A DNA stretch of 64,000 nucleotides from Isoperla grammatica (Eukaryota; Arthropoda; Insecta; Plecoptera; Perlodidae). The stretch is from positions 16,500,746 to 16,564,745 of the forward strand of contig OX246747.1 in NCBI GenBank assembly GCA_945910005.1, in the 5' to 3' direction. How positions within the stretch are numbered: the first letter of the stretch is position 1; every line of letters starts with the position of its first letter. Below, piece by piece: positions 1-11,582 of this stretch. A model generated the notes under the pieces. The model did not search any database. It was not told the DNA's origin and saw only the letters and a list, made by a program, of their open reading frames with translations. The position numbers and the translations under genes were made by a program.

Positions 1-265
1 CTCTGCTCATGGTTGGTTAGACCTGAAGGTATTTTCTGACTGGTTTTTTTCTTTATTTTTGCCTCATGCTGCTACTTTGGAGGTACCCAAAATACTACTA
101 GGGGATAACTTGTCATCCTATTTCATGCCCAAAGTAATCACTGCATGTGAAGACTACAACATCAGATTTGTGTGCTTTCCACCAAATGCTACCCATTTGT
201 GTCAGCCATTAGATGTTGCCACATTCAGGCCCGGGCCATCAAAATGAAGTGGCGCACACTATTAA

Positions 266-1161
<896 letters not shown>

Positions 1162-1690
1162 TTAAGTGAATGGAAATCAAAGAATCCATGTGTAACTGGG
1201 ATCCCCAAAGACAAATTTCCAAAGCTGTTGACACTGTTGTTCACAAAGAGTTGACACCATGTTTACCAGCACTGCAATCATGTAACTTTGATCGCTAACG
1301 TTGAAATCGTTATTGTGTAGCCAATGAGAGTCGAGAATTCGAAAAAGTTCACAGGAACTAGTCAAAATCCAGCAAGCTGTGAGCAACATTGGCAGTCTTT
1401 TGTTTTTATTGAAAGCCTGTCAAAATGTATCAAAATTTACAATTTACTGAGTAAATCCATAGAGTAACTACTCACAGCACGTATTTATTCTAATATTCCA
1501 CTGTGTTCTAGAGGTAGGTCTAACCTCTAAAGGCTTAGTCCGTCCAACTTTAGTTTTGTGAAATAAAGTCGTTTAAACACCGGCGTTTCCGCCATTTTTG
1601 GTATCGAAAGCTGTTAATGGCTGGGTGCTCGCGATCGAGAGGCGCGCACGATTTTCGTGATGATGATAATAATGATATTTGAATGATATC

Positions 1691-3610
1691 TCATACTCCC
1701 TTTTTGCCAAGAATCACCCATATGGCAACAGCGGATGCAATTTCCACTTCCAATATGGGTGTTGCAACAAAACAGTGAATGAAAACATGACTGGTGTTCG
1801 ACTTTTCTTCCCTGGTGCTGTTACAGCATCATCGCTTACAATGCGAAAAGATAGACGGTGCGTTAGGCCTACTGGAGAAGTGAAGTGGGCGAGTGGGGAG
1901 GGGGTGGGAGGGGGTGGGAGAGAGTGAAAATAAAATAAATTGACAGCTCGTAGAAGAGACGGGTCCGAGTACACAGCCCAGAGCTAGGGCTGGCCATTCG
2001 GCTACCGAAGTAGCTTACTATAGATAGGCTGGTACCCTAGACCCGCCCCATTTTGGTCAAAAATTTCTTCTGGAAGACAAAAAAGAAAACTTAGAAAGTG
2101 ACGCATGCATAATAAGCGGTGATTTTTCAGAAAACTTCACGTTCGTTGTACAGGATGAAAGACAAACGTATCACTGGTTAATTACTCAAGAAAGAACCCA
2201 TTTGTTTTTGCACCATATCAGATAACCTGCAGCATGGACCGCCAGCTATATGGATGCACCTTGAGCCTGTTCTCCAATTAATTCGAACTGAACATCCTGA
2301 AGTTAGTCAAATCCATTTTTATAGTGATGGTCCAACATCGCAATATAAGCAAAAATGGAATTTCTATCTTCTGTCTAAAAATATACATGAATATGGTTTT
2401 TTAAAAGCCTCCTGCCATATGGGCCCACATGAGACCAATATTTGATCTGATTAAGAAAAGATCTCCAGCAGTTAAGGTACTGCATTTCTTCTCCGATGGG
2501 CCTTCATCCCAGTACCGTCAGAAGAAAAATGTCTTTCTTTTCTGTACACTCACTTATCAGGTAGGGTTTTCGGCAGCATCCTGGTCTTTCTTTGAGGCAG
2601 GTCATGGCAAGGGGGCTGCAGATGGGATAGGGGGTGCAGTCAAACGCCAAGCCGATAAGATAGTATCCTACGGAAATGACATAGCAAATGCTCGAGTTTT
2701 GTATGAAACTCTTAAGGAGGCTGGCCCATCTAAAATACATTTGTTTTTTGTAGACAATGAGTCAATCGAAAAGATTGCCAAGACGATTCCAAACAATTTA
2801 GCAACAGTCAAAGATACCCGTCAGATTCACCAACTGTGTACGTTCTCACAAGGAAGCATGTGTTATCGCACCATTTCTTGTTTCTGTGAACAGAATGATC
2901 TATTGAAAGGCCAGCTCTGTACTTGCCATTTGCCTATGCAAAAAATAGCCTTTGTAAGGGAAAGGTATGGGCAAGGTATCTACACGTCAGATGAAAACGA
3001 TGATCTGCCCTTAGTAAATTTTGTTGCACAACATGTGAGCGTCGATAGTACACCGCCGGTGTTGGCAGGATCCAGCTCACCTATGTCACCTACAACTCTT
3101 CACTGCAAAAACATAAGCCATGGGACTTACGTTCTGGTTGAGCTACCTACTGCAATGCGTTCACGCAATACAGAGTATCGCTATGTGGCAGTTTGCCAAA
3201 GTGGTGTGGAAGAGGATGGTGATATCAAGGTATTATACCTCAAACACCAGTCCTTGGGAACATGCTTCACAATCAACGACATTGAAATACCCTCATTTAT
3301 TTCTTTCGATCAAGTGCTGGAAATATTGCCGGAGCCAACACTACGTATGAAAGAGCTGCGTAAACTGTATGTGTTTCCGATGGAAATTAATGTGCATGAA
3401 AGGAAATAAGCCTTTGAATATCTTAAAAGAAATGGCAATGGCCCACAAGAATAAGATTTAAACTTATTATTGTCATGAATGGTACTTTATGTCATGAATG
3501 TTACTTTACGTCATGAATGTTACTTCATGTCATGAATGTTACCCAGCCATCTTATCTAAATATTTAGCTATTTAAAAACATGAAGTACTTCAAATTATAC
3601 TTTTATTGTC
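1691..3610. repeat. Segmental duplicate, copy 1 (partner at 45,541-47,548)
   Basis: From TCATACTCCCTTTTTGCC to TTTTATTGT this stretch matches the segment at 45,541-47,548 in the same orientation with only scattered differences. Both carry the same transposase half and the same 3' flank with a short tandem repeat based on TCATGAATGTTACTT (four to five units here, about nine in the partner). The similarity stops sharply at both ends. I infer a recent duplication or a transposed non-autonomous copy. No target duplication or inverted ends were seen. Confidence 0.85.
2121..3409 (+). pseudogene. C-terminal half of an unnamed DDE transposase, copy 1
   Basis: The block begins with DFSENFTFVVQDE (2121), a likely first catalytic Asp. 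It continues after frameshifts as PPAIWMHLEPVL and FYSDGPTSQYKQK, then in the next frame repeats the motif as FFSDGPSSQYRQKKN, probably the second Asp. EAGHGKGAADGIGG follows, then a Cys-rich patch and a C-terminal domain ending in FPMEIN. The SDGP...QYR and HGKG..DG.GG signature is common in uncharacterised invertebrate transposon proteins. I suspect the Sola superfamily but cannot confirm it. The long open stretch is 2429-3409 (326 codons). The doubled SDGP motif suggests an internal duplication. No N-terminal half is present here; one lies at 42.2-44.0 kb beside the second copy. Confidence 0.65.
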
Positions 3611-4270
3611 ATGAGTGCCAATATTATTATTAATACTAATGAAGAGAGGGAGAATGAATCACACCATACACAACAATATTTAAATACTATGTTTGCTAAC
3701 GGATTTTTACCACTCATAGAAAATGCTACTAGAGTAAACAAACAAACAAATACTTGCTTTGATCACATATTTCTCAAGTCAAATCAAGTTAATAAGTTCC
3801 ATTCGGCAATTGTACAAACGAGTATGACTGACCATTATCCAGTCATAATTGGGATGGAAAATGGAAATGCAGTCATTGAGCCTAGCAATACTAACGGTAG
3901 CTATAAACAAACACACATTCTGAATTTCTTGCAACTTGATGACTTTCTAAAAAACGAAACATGGGAATCAGTGCTAAATGAACAAAACATCGACAAACCC
4001 ACAGAGACATAGGCCTATATTGACAAAATTAAAACTTTTACGAAGGTCAGCTTTTCGACAAAAACAATCAAAACAAATAATAAAACTAAAAAACTAAAAC
4101 CATGGAATAACATTAGGACTTATACAATCAATTAAGCACAGAGATCGAATGAGTAAGCAAGTCCTAAAAAATCCTAACAATGTTGAATTACGATCTTCTT
4201 ACAAACAATACAGAAATCACTTAAAAAGATTAAGGCAAGAATGTACTGAGAAAATGATATTTGAAAAAAA
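3611..4270 (+). pseudogene. LINE ORF2 fragment: endonuclease end and linker
   Basis: Open from 3611 to 4012, with LNTMFANGFLPLIE, NTCFDHIFLK and SMTDHYPVII. These are the closing motifs of the apurinic-like endonuclease of CR1/Jockey-type non-LTR elements, in which the final DHYP His is catalytic. After a stop at 4012 the linker that normally precedes the reverse transcriptase is visible near 4149-4260 (YKQYRNHLKRLRQE). The fragment stops at an A- and T-rich patch near 4270. The reverse transcriptase is not attached. The clade cannot be settled. Confidence 0.65.
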
Positions 4271-4677
4271 AAATTTTTGGGGGACTATTTTTTTCAAAGG
4301 TTTTTTGTGTATAATGCAGAAAAATGTGTGTATATTGTCTAAGAAATGGCTTTGTAATTAATTATTTACGTATATTGCGTAGCGCAGCAACAGCTGTCAG
4401 ACACGCAAATGATTCAAGCACGCGACGATTAATTTTATTTAAAAAAATTATATATCTGGCCGTATTGAAGTTAGAAGCTTCTGGTTTCGTTTCTATTATA
4501 GGGGAATGTGGTAACTTTGACGTTGGCTACACTGCACTCTGCCAGGTAGCAGCACGTTGCATACAACTTCATGCTGGTAGATTTGTTTTGGTTTTCATGT
4601 CAACGTTCTGTCTCGTTCTGTCTATCTTACTCAGCTTTATCAGTCGTTTTTATACGGATTTCGTTTCTCTACTGTCA
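4271..4677. other. No gene recognised
   Basis: AT-rich sequence between the LINE fragment and the Mutator-like transposase. An open frame across it has no family motif and looks accidental. Confidence 0.5.
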
Positions 4678-5620
4678 TGGGTGGCACTAAAAGACATTTT
4701 AAGAAGCGAAATTATCATGGTTATCAACACAAAACTAGTGATAATAGGCCTAATGGTGTTCTGATTGAAAACAATATAGGCGTAGGCCTAGGCCTAGTGA
4801 ATGTGTCACAAATGTAGATAATGCGGTAAGTGGGCCCAGTGTTCCTCATGATGATATTATGCCTATAGACTTCGTGGAATACCCACCTACTCCTTCTACA
4901 TCTAGGCCTAGTGTCAACAACACCTGTAGGCCTAGCCTAGATATAGAGATCTCCCTGCCAGTGCAAGAGACTGAGAATCTGTCAAAATCACTTGACAGTT
5001 CTCACACTTCTGACGCTCAAACAAGTGCTTCAAGAAGCAAGATTCAAGCTAAAATTGATGACTTCAATAATTACGGTGACAATGAGTCCTTCTCATATGT
5101 TCTAATGGACTTGGGAATGCTGTCAAAGGCAGTAAATGAGCATCTGTCGTGTAAGTTTTGCCATGAAAGTGATTGTTTAGTTGTTGAAGAAGACATTTCT
5201 AAACGGAAAGGTCTAGCTTCTGATATAAATCTACAATGTCAGAAATGCAATAAGATGTCTTCTTTCAAGACTTCTGACAAAACCAGCTCAGGTTTTCATG
5301 AAGTAAACCTTCGGTTCGTGTACGCTATGCGAGCTATCGGTTAAGGGCCTCTGCAGCTGCGGAGCAATTTTGTGCGCTAGCAAACCTACCGAAACCACCA
5401 ACCCGATTCTCGGCCTACTCTATAGTTCTATTAAAGGCTGTAAGAACCGTTTCAGAGGAATCAATTAAAGCTGCAGCAAACGAAATTATCAACATTAATG
5501 ATGGGGTGAAAGATACTACCGTAGCCCTTGATGGTTCTTGGCAGAGACGTGGACTTGTATCTGTCAACGGCGTAGTCACGGCAACCAGTAATATTGTAAC
5601 AATATGTGTAACAACCAATA
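4678..5620 (+). pseudogene. Mutator-like (MULE) transposase N-terminal half, broken
   Basis: An ATG at 4678 opens MGGTKRHFKKRNYHG, the basic start usual for this group. After a frameshift the longest open part is 4859-5344: a Ser/Thr-rich region, then a paired-cysteine finger (CKFCHESDC, then CQKCNKM) and FHEVNLRFVYAMRAIG. A stop at 5344 and a frameshift follow. The next frame reads EQFCALANLPKPP and then VALDGSWQRRGLVSVNG, the block holding a catalytic Asp in animal MULE-type transposases. Sequence breaks off into a short ATTGT repeat at 5615-5650. The family assignment rests on motif order; the element is inactive. Confidence 0.65.
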
Positions 5621-5679
5621 TTGTATTGTATTGTATTGTATTGTATATAAGCTGATTTTATGGTGTGGGCTAATGTTGG

Positions 5680-6261
5680 CAAAATATTTACTGCCTGCTA
5701 GTACAGTACAAGCTATTGCTGATGACTTAAAACATTACTGACATGACATATTTACAGATAAAAAGTGCAATGCGACAAGAGTTAGAGCCATGTAATCTAC
5801 ACAAAGATGAAATTAACAATGTAATTACCAGGGTGACGAAAAAAGACACACTTTACAATGACCATCATAATGTGAGTGGTTTGCCAAGCTTGCAGTCAGT
5901 TTGTCAGAAAATCCTTTTGTACAAGAGATTTTAGATATGTTGCTCCAGTGGATGTATACATAGGTAAAGATGATAATGATAAGAAGCAATATGCTCAATA
6001 TATTCTTATTCAGGAAACGACAGCCATGTTGTTTGAAAGTTATGTTCAACATAAGCTGGACAATAAAAGGAAAAGTATACCTAATGTGCTAACGGGTTTT
6101 CAAGATGGTGACATTTTCAAACAGCACGATGTTTTTGAAAACACAGCAAAGTTGTCATTACAAATAATGCTAAACCAAGATGCCTTTGAAGTAGTGAACC
6201 CTTTGGGTTTAGCCAAAAGTAAAAAAAAACGTTGGGAGTCTACTTTACACTAGGAAATTTA
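5680..6261 (+). pseudogene. Fragment of a conserved transposon-linked protein (VNPLG family)
   Basis: Broken frames run from LPASTVQAIADDL (about 5692) through YIGKDDNDKKQYAQYILI to DAFEVVNPLGLAKSKKKR and then VYFTLGNLFPANKSKID. I have seen this set of motifs in uncharacterised proteins of fish and invertebrates that are repeated in genomes. It has no accepted name that I know, and its role is unknown. The longest open part is 5876-6253. It joins abruptly to reverse-transcriptase sequence at about 6262. Confidence 0.5.
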
Positions 6262-6605
6262 TTTCCTGCAAATAAGTCAAAAATTGACAATCAAATCGGG
6301 GGCCAAGGAGCAAATAAAGAACTACAGGCCCATAGCACTTACATCAGTTGTGTGTAAAACATTAGAAAAAATGATCTCCACATCAATATACGACCACCTA
6401 AAAATGAATGGGTTATTAAACAAACACCAACACGGGTTTCTACCAAAGCGTTCGTGTACAACTATGTTGACGCAACTCATTGAAGACTCGCAACACACCC
6501 TGGACCGTCTACACTCGGAACAAATAGATGTTATCTCTCTTGACTGGAGCAAAGCGTTCGACACCGTACCTCACCGTCGCCTGCTGTACAAGTTACGTTG
6601 TAAGA
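6262..6605 (+). pseudogene. LINE reverse transcriptase fragment
   Basis: Open frame with KNYRPIALTSVVCKTLEKMI, QHGFLPKRSC and ISLDWSKAFDTVPHRRLL. These are reverse-transcriptase motifs of non-LTR elements; the SKAFDTV Asp belongs to the polymerase active site. The start is fused to the VNPLG fragment and the end is cut by a SINE-like insert at 6613. It may derive from the same LINE as 3611-4270, but nothing proves it. Confidence 0.75.
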
Positions 6606-6612
6606 TGGTGCG

Positions 6613-6991
6613 AATGATGATGATGATGATGTGATATTTGGGCTTAACGTCTCATATTTTTGCAACGAGGCTAATCGAGACAATGAGTGGGTGATGTATG
6701 AAGATGAAAGGGGATGAAAGGGGATTGGGGTGTGGACTGCACTTCGTCTGACTTCTCCTCCTCGACCAGTCCGGCTAGGGTGGCCCTACCAGAAGCATAC
6801 GCTTCCGCCGGCATAGCTCTAGGAATCATTAAAGCACGCAAACCTGCCCACCGCGATAACGTAGCAGTCCATGGGCAGGCAACGTGGCTATTCAAGAAGA
6901 TGAGTGGGTGATAATGAAGATGAAATTAGGGGCTCTTTGGAGGAAAGGGGCAAGTAGGAGGGCGCTTAAGGAAAGGGGAAAGGGGATTAGG
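6613..6991 (-). mobile_element. SINE-like composite repeat, one full and one partial copy
   Basis: Read on the minus strand the element ends in GAGACGTTAAGCCCAAAT followed by a GAT/CAAT-type tail. Its head contains the CTACC..ATCGTGG..GGGCAG block, the stem CGGAAGCGTATGCTTCTGG and GACGAAGTGCAGTCCACACC. The full copy is 6613-6880; 6897-6991 repeats only the 3' half. It truncates the reverse transcriptase. About sixteen related copies occur in the window, all in this orientation. Confidence 0.7.
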
Positions 6992-7040
6992 AAATTATCT
7001 GTCCAAAGGGTGTTGGAGCATATTGAAATATTACTTTTGT

Positions 7041-7056
7041 AATTATTATTATTATA

Positions 7057-7155
<99 letters not shown>
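7041..7155. repeat. (ATT)n microsatellite
   Basis: Nearly pure ATT repeat of about 115 bp. The Ile-only and Tyr-only frames across it are artefacts. Confidence 0.97.
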
Positions 7156-7600
7156 TTATTGAATGTATCACAATCATACAATCTCGGTCAAAACCGGCGT
7201 TAACATGTTATACGGACGTAATGTCAAGTATTTCCATGTGTCTACCTTATTTAACTTCACTTATCACTTGTTACTAGTTTGAACAGTCATCAATCTCGGT
7301 CAAAGCCGGTGTTTACATGTTATACGGACAATACAGATGTAATGTCAAGTATTTCCATGAGGTACCTTGTTCAACTTCAGTCGTTCTGTCTTATTAGTAC
7401 TTGTTCATAGTATATATTATTATTATCTTTATTTATCACATCACCAGATGGCAGGTACATTATTAGTCTACAGCACCAAAGGTGATCCTCACCTCTTAGG
7501 TGGTGCAACCACACATTACAAAATATGACATTACAAAGATTTTACACATTACAAAGATAATTACATTTTAAAAAGATTTTACATATCACAAAGATTATTA
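7156..7600. repeat. Unclassified interspersed repeat with internal duplication
   Basis: A unit with CAATCTCGGTCAAA..CCGG and TGTCAAGTATTTCCATG occurs twice (about 7181-7275 and 7290-7385). It is followed by a sequence beginning CATCACCAGATGGCAGG and a string of ATTACAAAGATT direct repeats. No coding is seen. It probably represents 3' tails of retroelements. Confidence 0.45.
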
Positions 7601-7633
7601 TATTACACATAAATCAAATATAGTTGAATTCAT

Positions 7634-7721
7634 GACACCGCGTGGCCCTGCGGTGCGACGCGGTACGAACCCGGGCCAACCCAAAACACCCGCACCGCAT
7701 CGCAGGACCACGCAATGTCAT
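7634..7721. repeat. GC-rich imperfect hairpin
   Basis: GCGTGGCCCTGCGGTGCG on the left pairs with CGCACCGCATCGCAGGACCACGC on the right (partner extended by five bases), around a loop with CCCGGG. It stands out from AT-rich surroundings. It could be a small foldback element or the core of a structured repeat. Confidence 0.6.
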
Positions 7722-8205
7722 AAATTCTACATAAAACAATTATATAAACATAACATGAAGACTTCAATATAAAAACTGATATCAAAATATTATTTATTTA
7801 TTTATTTATTTAATGTCTATCCTATTCAGTTATAAAAACTGATTTACAAAGGAGGACCTTAAATAAAACTAAGCTATGCAAACAATGAATAGTAATGAAA
7901 TCATAAATAACAATAACAACAAAAACAAAACAAACTACTGAACTATATAAAATATAATCAAGAACAAGAAAAAATAATTGAGAAATGAAATAAAATCACA
8001 AGAAGTGGAAATTCAACATATTAAAAAAAAAAAAAAAAATAGAAGTATGCAAATAAGAAAGAACATGAAGAAACAAAAAAAATTGTTGGAAAAAATAAAT
8101 ATATGTATATATATAAAAGTGAAAAAGAAGAGAAAAAAGAAGAAAGAAAAGAAAAAAGAAAAAAGAAAAAAGAAAAAAGAAAAAAGAAAAAAAGAAAAAC
8201 TGATT
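7722..8205. other. A- and purine-rich low-complexity stretch
   Basis: AT-rich sequence grading into A-runs and an AGAAAA-rich block at 8120-8200. No gene is seen. The lysine-rich open frame through it is a composition artefact. Confidence 0.6.
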
Positions 8206-8650
8206 TGTTAACGGTCCCAGCTCAAACGAAATGAGGATTGCAAAAAATCAGAAACTGCAATCTGGGAAAAAAAAAAAAAAAAAAAAAAAAATAGAACCTT
8301 TCTCAAAATGCGAGCAGTACCCAGAATGGCTATCTTCTGTAGTTCCCTTGTGTTATGTTGTCCTGGTATATCTTCTAAATAATTTTGAAATGTTTTGCTG
8401 ATGGCACCTGTCGCTCCAATTATGATCGGGATTACCTTTGTCCGCATCCCCCACATTCTCTGGGTTTCAATTTGTAAGTCTTTGTATTTGGTTTTCTTTT
8501 GCGCCTCCTTAGTTGTGATGTTATTGTCAGAGGGCACCGCTACATCCACCATAATACATTGTCTATTCTCATGATCTTTAATAATTATGTCTGGCTTATT
8601 ATGCTGAATATATCGATCTGTGTAGACTTGACTATCCCAGAGTAATGTTA
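8206..8650 (-). pseudogene. LINE ORF2 C-terminal fragment (minus strand)
   Basis: Reading leftward from about 8650: LLWDSQVYTDRYI, KPDIIIKDHENRQC, MVDVAVPSDNNI, KYKDLQIETQRMW, KVIPIIIGATGAIS and ELQKIAILGTARILRKVL. This series is the usual C-terminal tail of one large group of animal LINE proteins, just before the 3' end. A run of about 24 A/T at 8270-8292 follows LRKVL and looks like the element's poly(A). The fragment carries no catalytic residues of the reverse transcriptase. Confidence 0.7.
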
Positions 8651-8681
8651 TTGAGCCTTGATGTATTGTACTTATTGGATG

Positions 8682-8813
<132 letters not shown>

Positions 8814-8814
8814 G

Positions 8815-9475
8815 GTGCCTCTGCTAGCAAGTTACACCCATTAATTGCGTCACAGAACTTTGCACTTAGAACTATCTGTAATATGCGGAAAGGAGATTCC
8901 ACCACTTTTCTATATTCGATGTTATGTATTTTACCTTTGAAACATTTGTATATTTTTAAGACTATCGTGTATGTTTTTAATAATTCTTGTTCATATAAAC
9001 CAGTGGTCAGTTCCTCTATTACAAGACAAGCTTCATTTTATAAAATTAATGTCCCAAAGTTTGTAATGTCAAATGCGCGCAATCAACTGTCATATAGAGG
9101 ACCAACTCTTTTTAACATAATGGTTAAGTTAATGCCTGACTTTAATGCTAGGATGACTCTGAGTAATTTCAAAATGAAAGCTAGGGATGTTTTAAAGCAA
9201 ATCGAATCAACAGATACTTTTTTAATTGAGTGATGCAAATGTTGTTTTAATATCTATTTGTAGTTTAACATTTTAAATGTTTTAGTTTTAAGTTTTTAGT
9301 TGTGTGTTTATGTATATGGTTATTAGGCGGCGGCACAGCAAATAAATATTTGTTTTAATGACATTGTGAGCTAACCACCGCGCGAGCAAAGTGCTCATGG
9401 TGGTCTTATGCCAAAATGAGTGTATATGTATTTTTGTGTCAATGAAATAAATGAAATGAAATGAAAATGAAATGA
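8815..9475 (+). pseudogene. LINE ORF2 C-terminal tail with 3' UTR
   Basis: The frame ending at 9233 reads ASQNFALRTICNM, LYSMLCILPLKHLYIF, NVPKFVMSNARNQL and YRGPTLFNIMVKLMP. This is the ending of CR1/Jockey-like ORF2 proteins. An AT-rich 3' UTR follows, with AATAAA-like signals near 9340, and a GAAAT/GAAATGAAAT tail at 9440-9478, typical of LINE 3' ends with short tandem tails. The upstream part was lost at the microsatellite. Confidence 0.65.
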
Positions 9476-9476
9476 A

Positions 9477-9530
<54 letters not shown>
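9476..9530. repeat. (ATT)n microsatellite
   Basis: About 55 bp of pure ATT directly after the LINE tail. Confidence 0.95.
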
Positions 9531-9532
<2 letters not shown>

Positions 9533-9539
9533 TACTATT

Positions 9540-9919
9540 GTGGTTTTAAGGCACAAAACATCTGGGTTATCAGTGCCTACGTTCGATATTTCAACATCAG
9601 AAACTGGATGTTTGGGGCTGCAGAACAAAACTTTCTCTTGACCCTGGCCGGAAAACCAGACTAACTAGAGACACAACATGTTTGCAGATTATTTCCTAAA
9701 TACACGGGCAAAAAATATTCATGCACGGACGTCCGCAAAGCACTAGTAACAGCGGGAGACGAGCTGGGCATCGACCACTCAGCAAGACTACAAGTAGCAG
9801 ACAGCATGAGCCACTCCGTGGAGACGGCCAGAGCTCACAACACGACGCCAACAGACACGATATTAATATTATTATTGTTGTGGTTTTAAGGCACAAAACA
9901 TCTGGGCTATCAGTGCCTA
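9540..9919. repeat. Pair of 40-bp direct repeats around a recombinase-like fragment
   Basis: The segment beginning GTGGTTTTAAGGCACAAA recurs at 9540-9579 and 9880-9919 with one mismatch, each time next to ATT repeats. On the minus strand each would be a retroelement 3' end with an AAT tail. Between them a plus-strand frame reads TDVRKALVTAGDELG and VADSMSHSVETARAH. This loosely resembles the HS..TA box of tyrosine-recombinase-like proteins from repeats. That protein call is weak. Confidence 0.4.
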
Positions 9920-9942
9920 TCTCTCCTCTTTAAATCCTGTCT

Positions 9943-10440
9943 ATGACGTTAGTTGATTGTATGAATTTGGAGCATATTGAAGAGCAGATAGATTCCCTAC
10001 TGACTGTGAATACAAATCTACACATTCCTTGGAAAAATCACGAAAATTACCCCAAAGTAATTGATTTCTGTGGAATTCTGGGACTAAATACCAGTTCGTC
10101 CAATTTCAACAGTTACGTTGTTTTATTTTTCAAGTAAATTGTGAAACTTCTGTATAGGTTAATAGCAATACTACCTTTATTTCACGTTCACAAAGATATG
10201 TTATTTTCAAATGTGTGTAGGTCTACACAGATGATTGTTATTTTACAGATAAGGCTGAACTTAGTAAATTTCTTCATGAGAAATTGCAAAACCTTAAAAA
10301 AATCTCCTGGCAAACAAACAGTCCAACCTAGGCCGAAGTCCAACAGACAAACAAAGCTACCGGCTACACCTAAAGGGTTTGACTTGTTACGTACATCCCC
10401 ACGTAGGGCAAAGGCACAAGCAAGAAATGAGCACAATGCG
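9943..10440 (+). other. Unrecognised short open frames
   Basis: Two open frames (9943-10137 and 10141-10443) have no family motif that I know. The second ends in a basic stretch, PKGFDLLRTSPRRAKAQ. TATTTTACAG at about 10,242-10,251 would be a plausible splice acceptor before DKAELSKFLHEKLQNL. Part of a degraded exon is possible; function is unknown. Confidence 0.25.
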
Positions 10441-10486
10441 TAACAACGCAATGTCGTTAAACGTGCGAAACAGTGCTTTGATATCG

Positions 10487-11348
10487 TGACGATGAGCGGG
10501 TGATAATGAAGATTGATTGATTAATTGATATTTGGGCTTAACGTCTTATATTTTGGCAACTTGGCTAATCAAGACGATGAGTGGGTGATGATGAAGATGA
10601 AATTGGGGGCTCTTTGGAGGAAACGGGCAAGAAGGAGGACGCGTGAGGAAAGGGGAGGAAAGGGGATTAAGGTGTGGACTGCATTTCGTCTGACTTCTCC
10701 TCCTCGACCAGTCCGGCAAGGGTGGCCCTACCAGAAGCATACGCTTCCGCCGGCATAGCTCTCGGGATCAACAAAGCACGCAAACCTGCCCATCACGATA
10801 AGGTAGCAGTCCGTGGGCAGGATAATGAAGATGAAAAAGATGATGATGAAGAATAAAGCCACATCCGTATCAGATACATTGTACGTCGTGTGGGTCGTCA
10901 TACGGGAGTCCAGCAAGGGAGGGCAGGGCCAAGTGGGAGGAAAAATATTCAGTGGAACAGTGAGGGGGAAAGGGACAGAGGGTCTCCTTTTGTCGCCTCT
11001 TACGAGTAGCAGAGTCACTCTGGGCCTAATCTTGTACTTTCGGAGTTCATTGGTTTGATTGATTGATGATTGATTGAAATTTGGGCTTAACGTATTATAT
11101 TTTTGCAACTTAGCTAATCAAGACGATGAGTTGGTGATAATGAAGATGAAATTGGGGGCACTTTGGAGGAAAGGGGCAAATAGGAGGGCACGTTGGGAAA
11201 GGGGAGGAAAGGGGGTTGGGGTGTGGACTGCACTTCGTTTGACTTTTCCTTGCCCTACCAGAAGCATACGCTTCCGCCGGCATAGCTCTCGGGATCCACA
11301 AAGTACGCAAACCTGCCCACCACGATAAGGTAGCAGTCCCTGGGCAGG
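10487..11348 (-). mobile_element. Cluster of three SINE-like composite repeats
   Basis: Three minus-oriented copies stand in tandem: about 10,511-10,821, 10,822-11,042 and 11,054-11,348, with a further scrap at 10,487-10,510. The middle copy carries a different central module (CATACGGGAGTCCAGCAAG, and TCTCCTTTTGTCGCCTC near its end). The outer two carry the GACTTCTCCTCCTCGACC module. All share the GGGCTTAACGTCTYATAT end. Tandem placement suggests repeated insertion into tails of older copies. Confidence 0.7.
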
Positions 11349-11582
11349 AACATATATGTTAAGTTGACAGATTATGCCAATCGGCTAAAATAACAGAATG
11401 TAGGAATAGGAAAAAGTTTAATTTTGTACAGAATGTACTGCTTATAAATATGTAAAAGCTGGATGAACATCCTTATAACCCTAGGCAAATTAAGTTTGCA
11501 TCGACGTAGGCCCAGGCTATTCTATTCAACTGGGTGAAATCCCAGAGACAGGACTGAAATTTCATTCCATTTTTTTTTGCAG

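Noticed and set aside
4324..4764. A 146-codon open frame
   Set aside because: It has no motif, unusual composition, and overlaps the real start of the Mutator-like protein in another frame.
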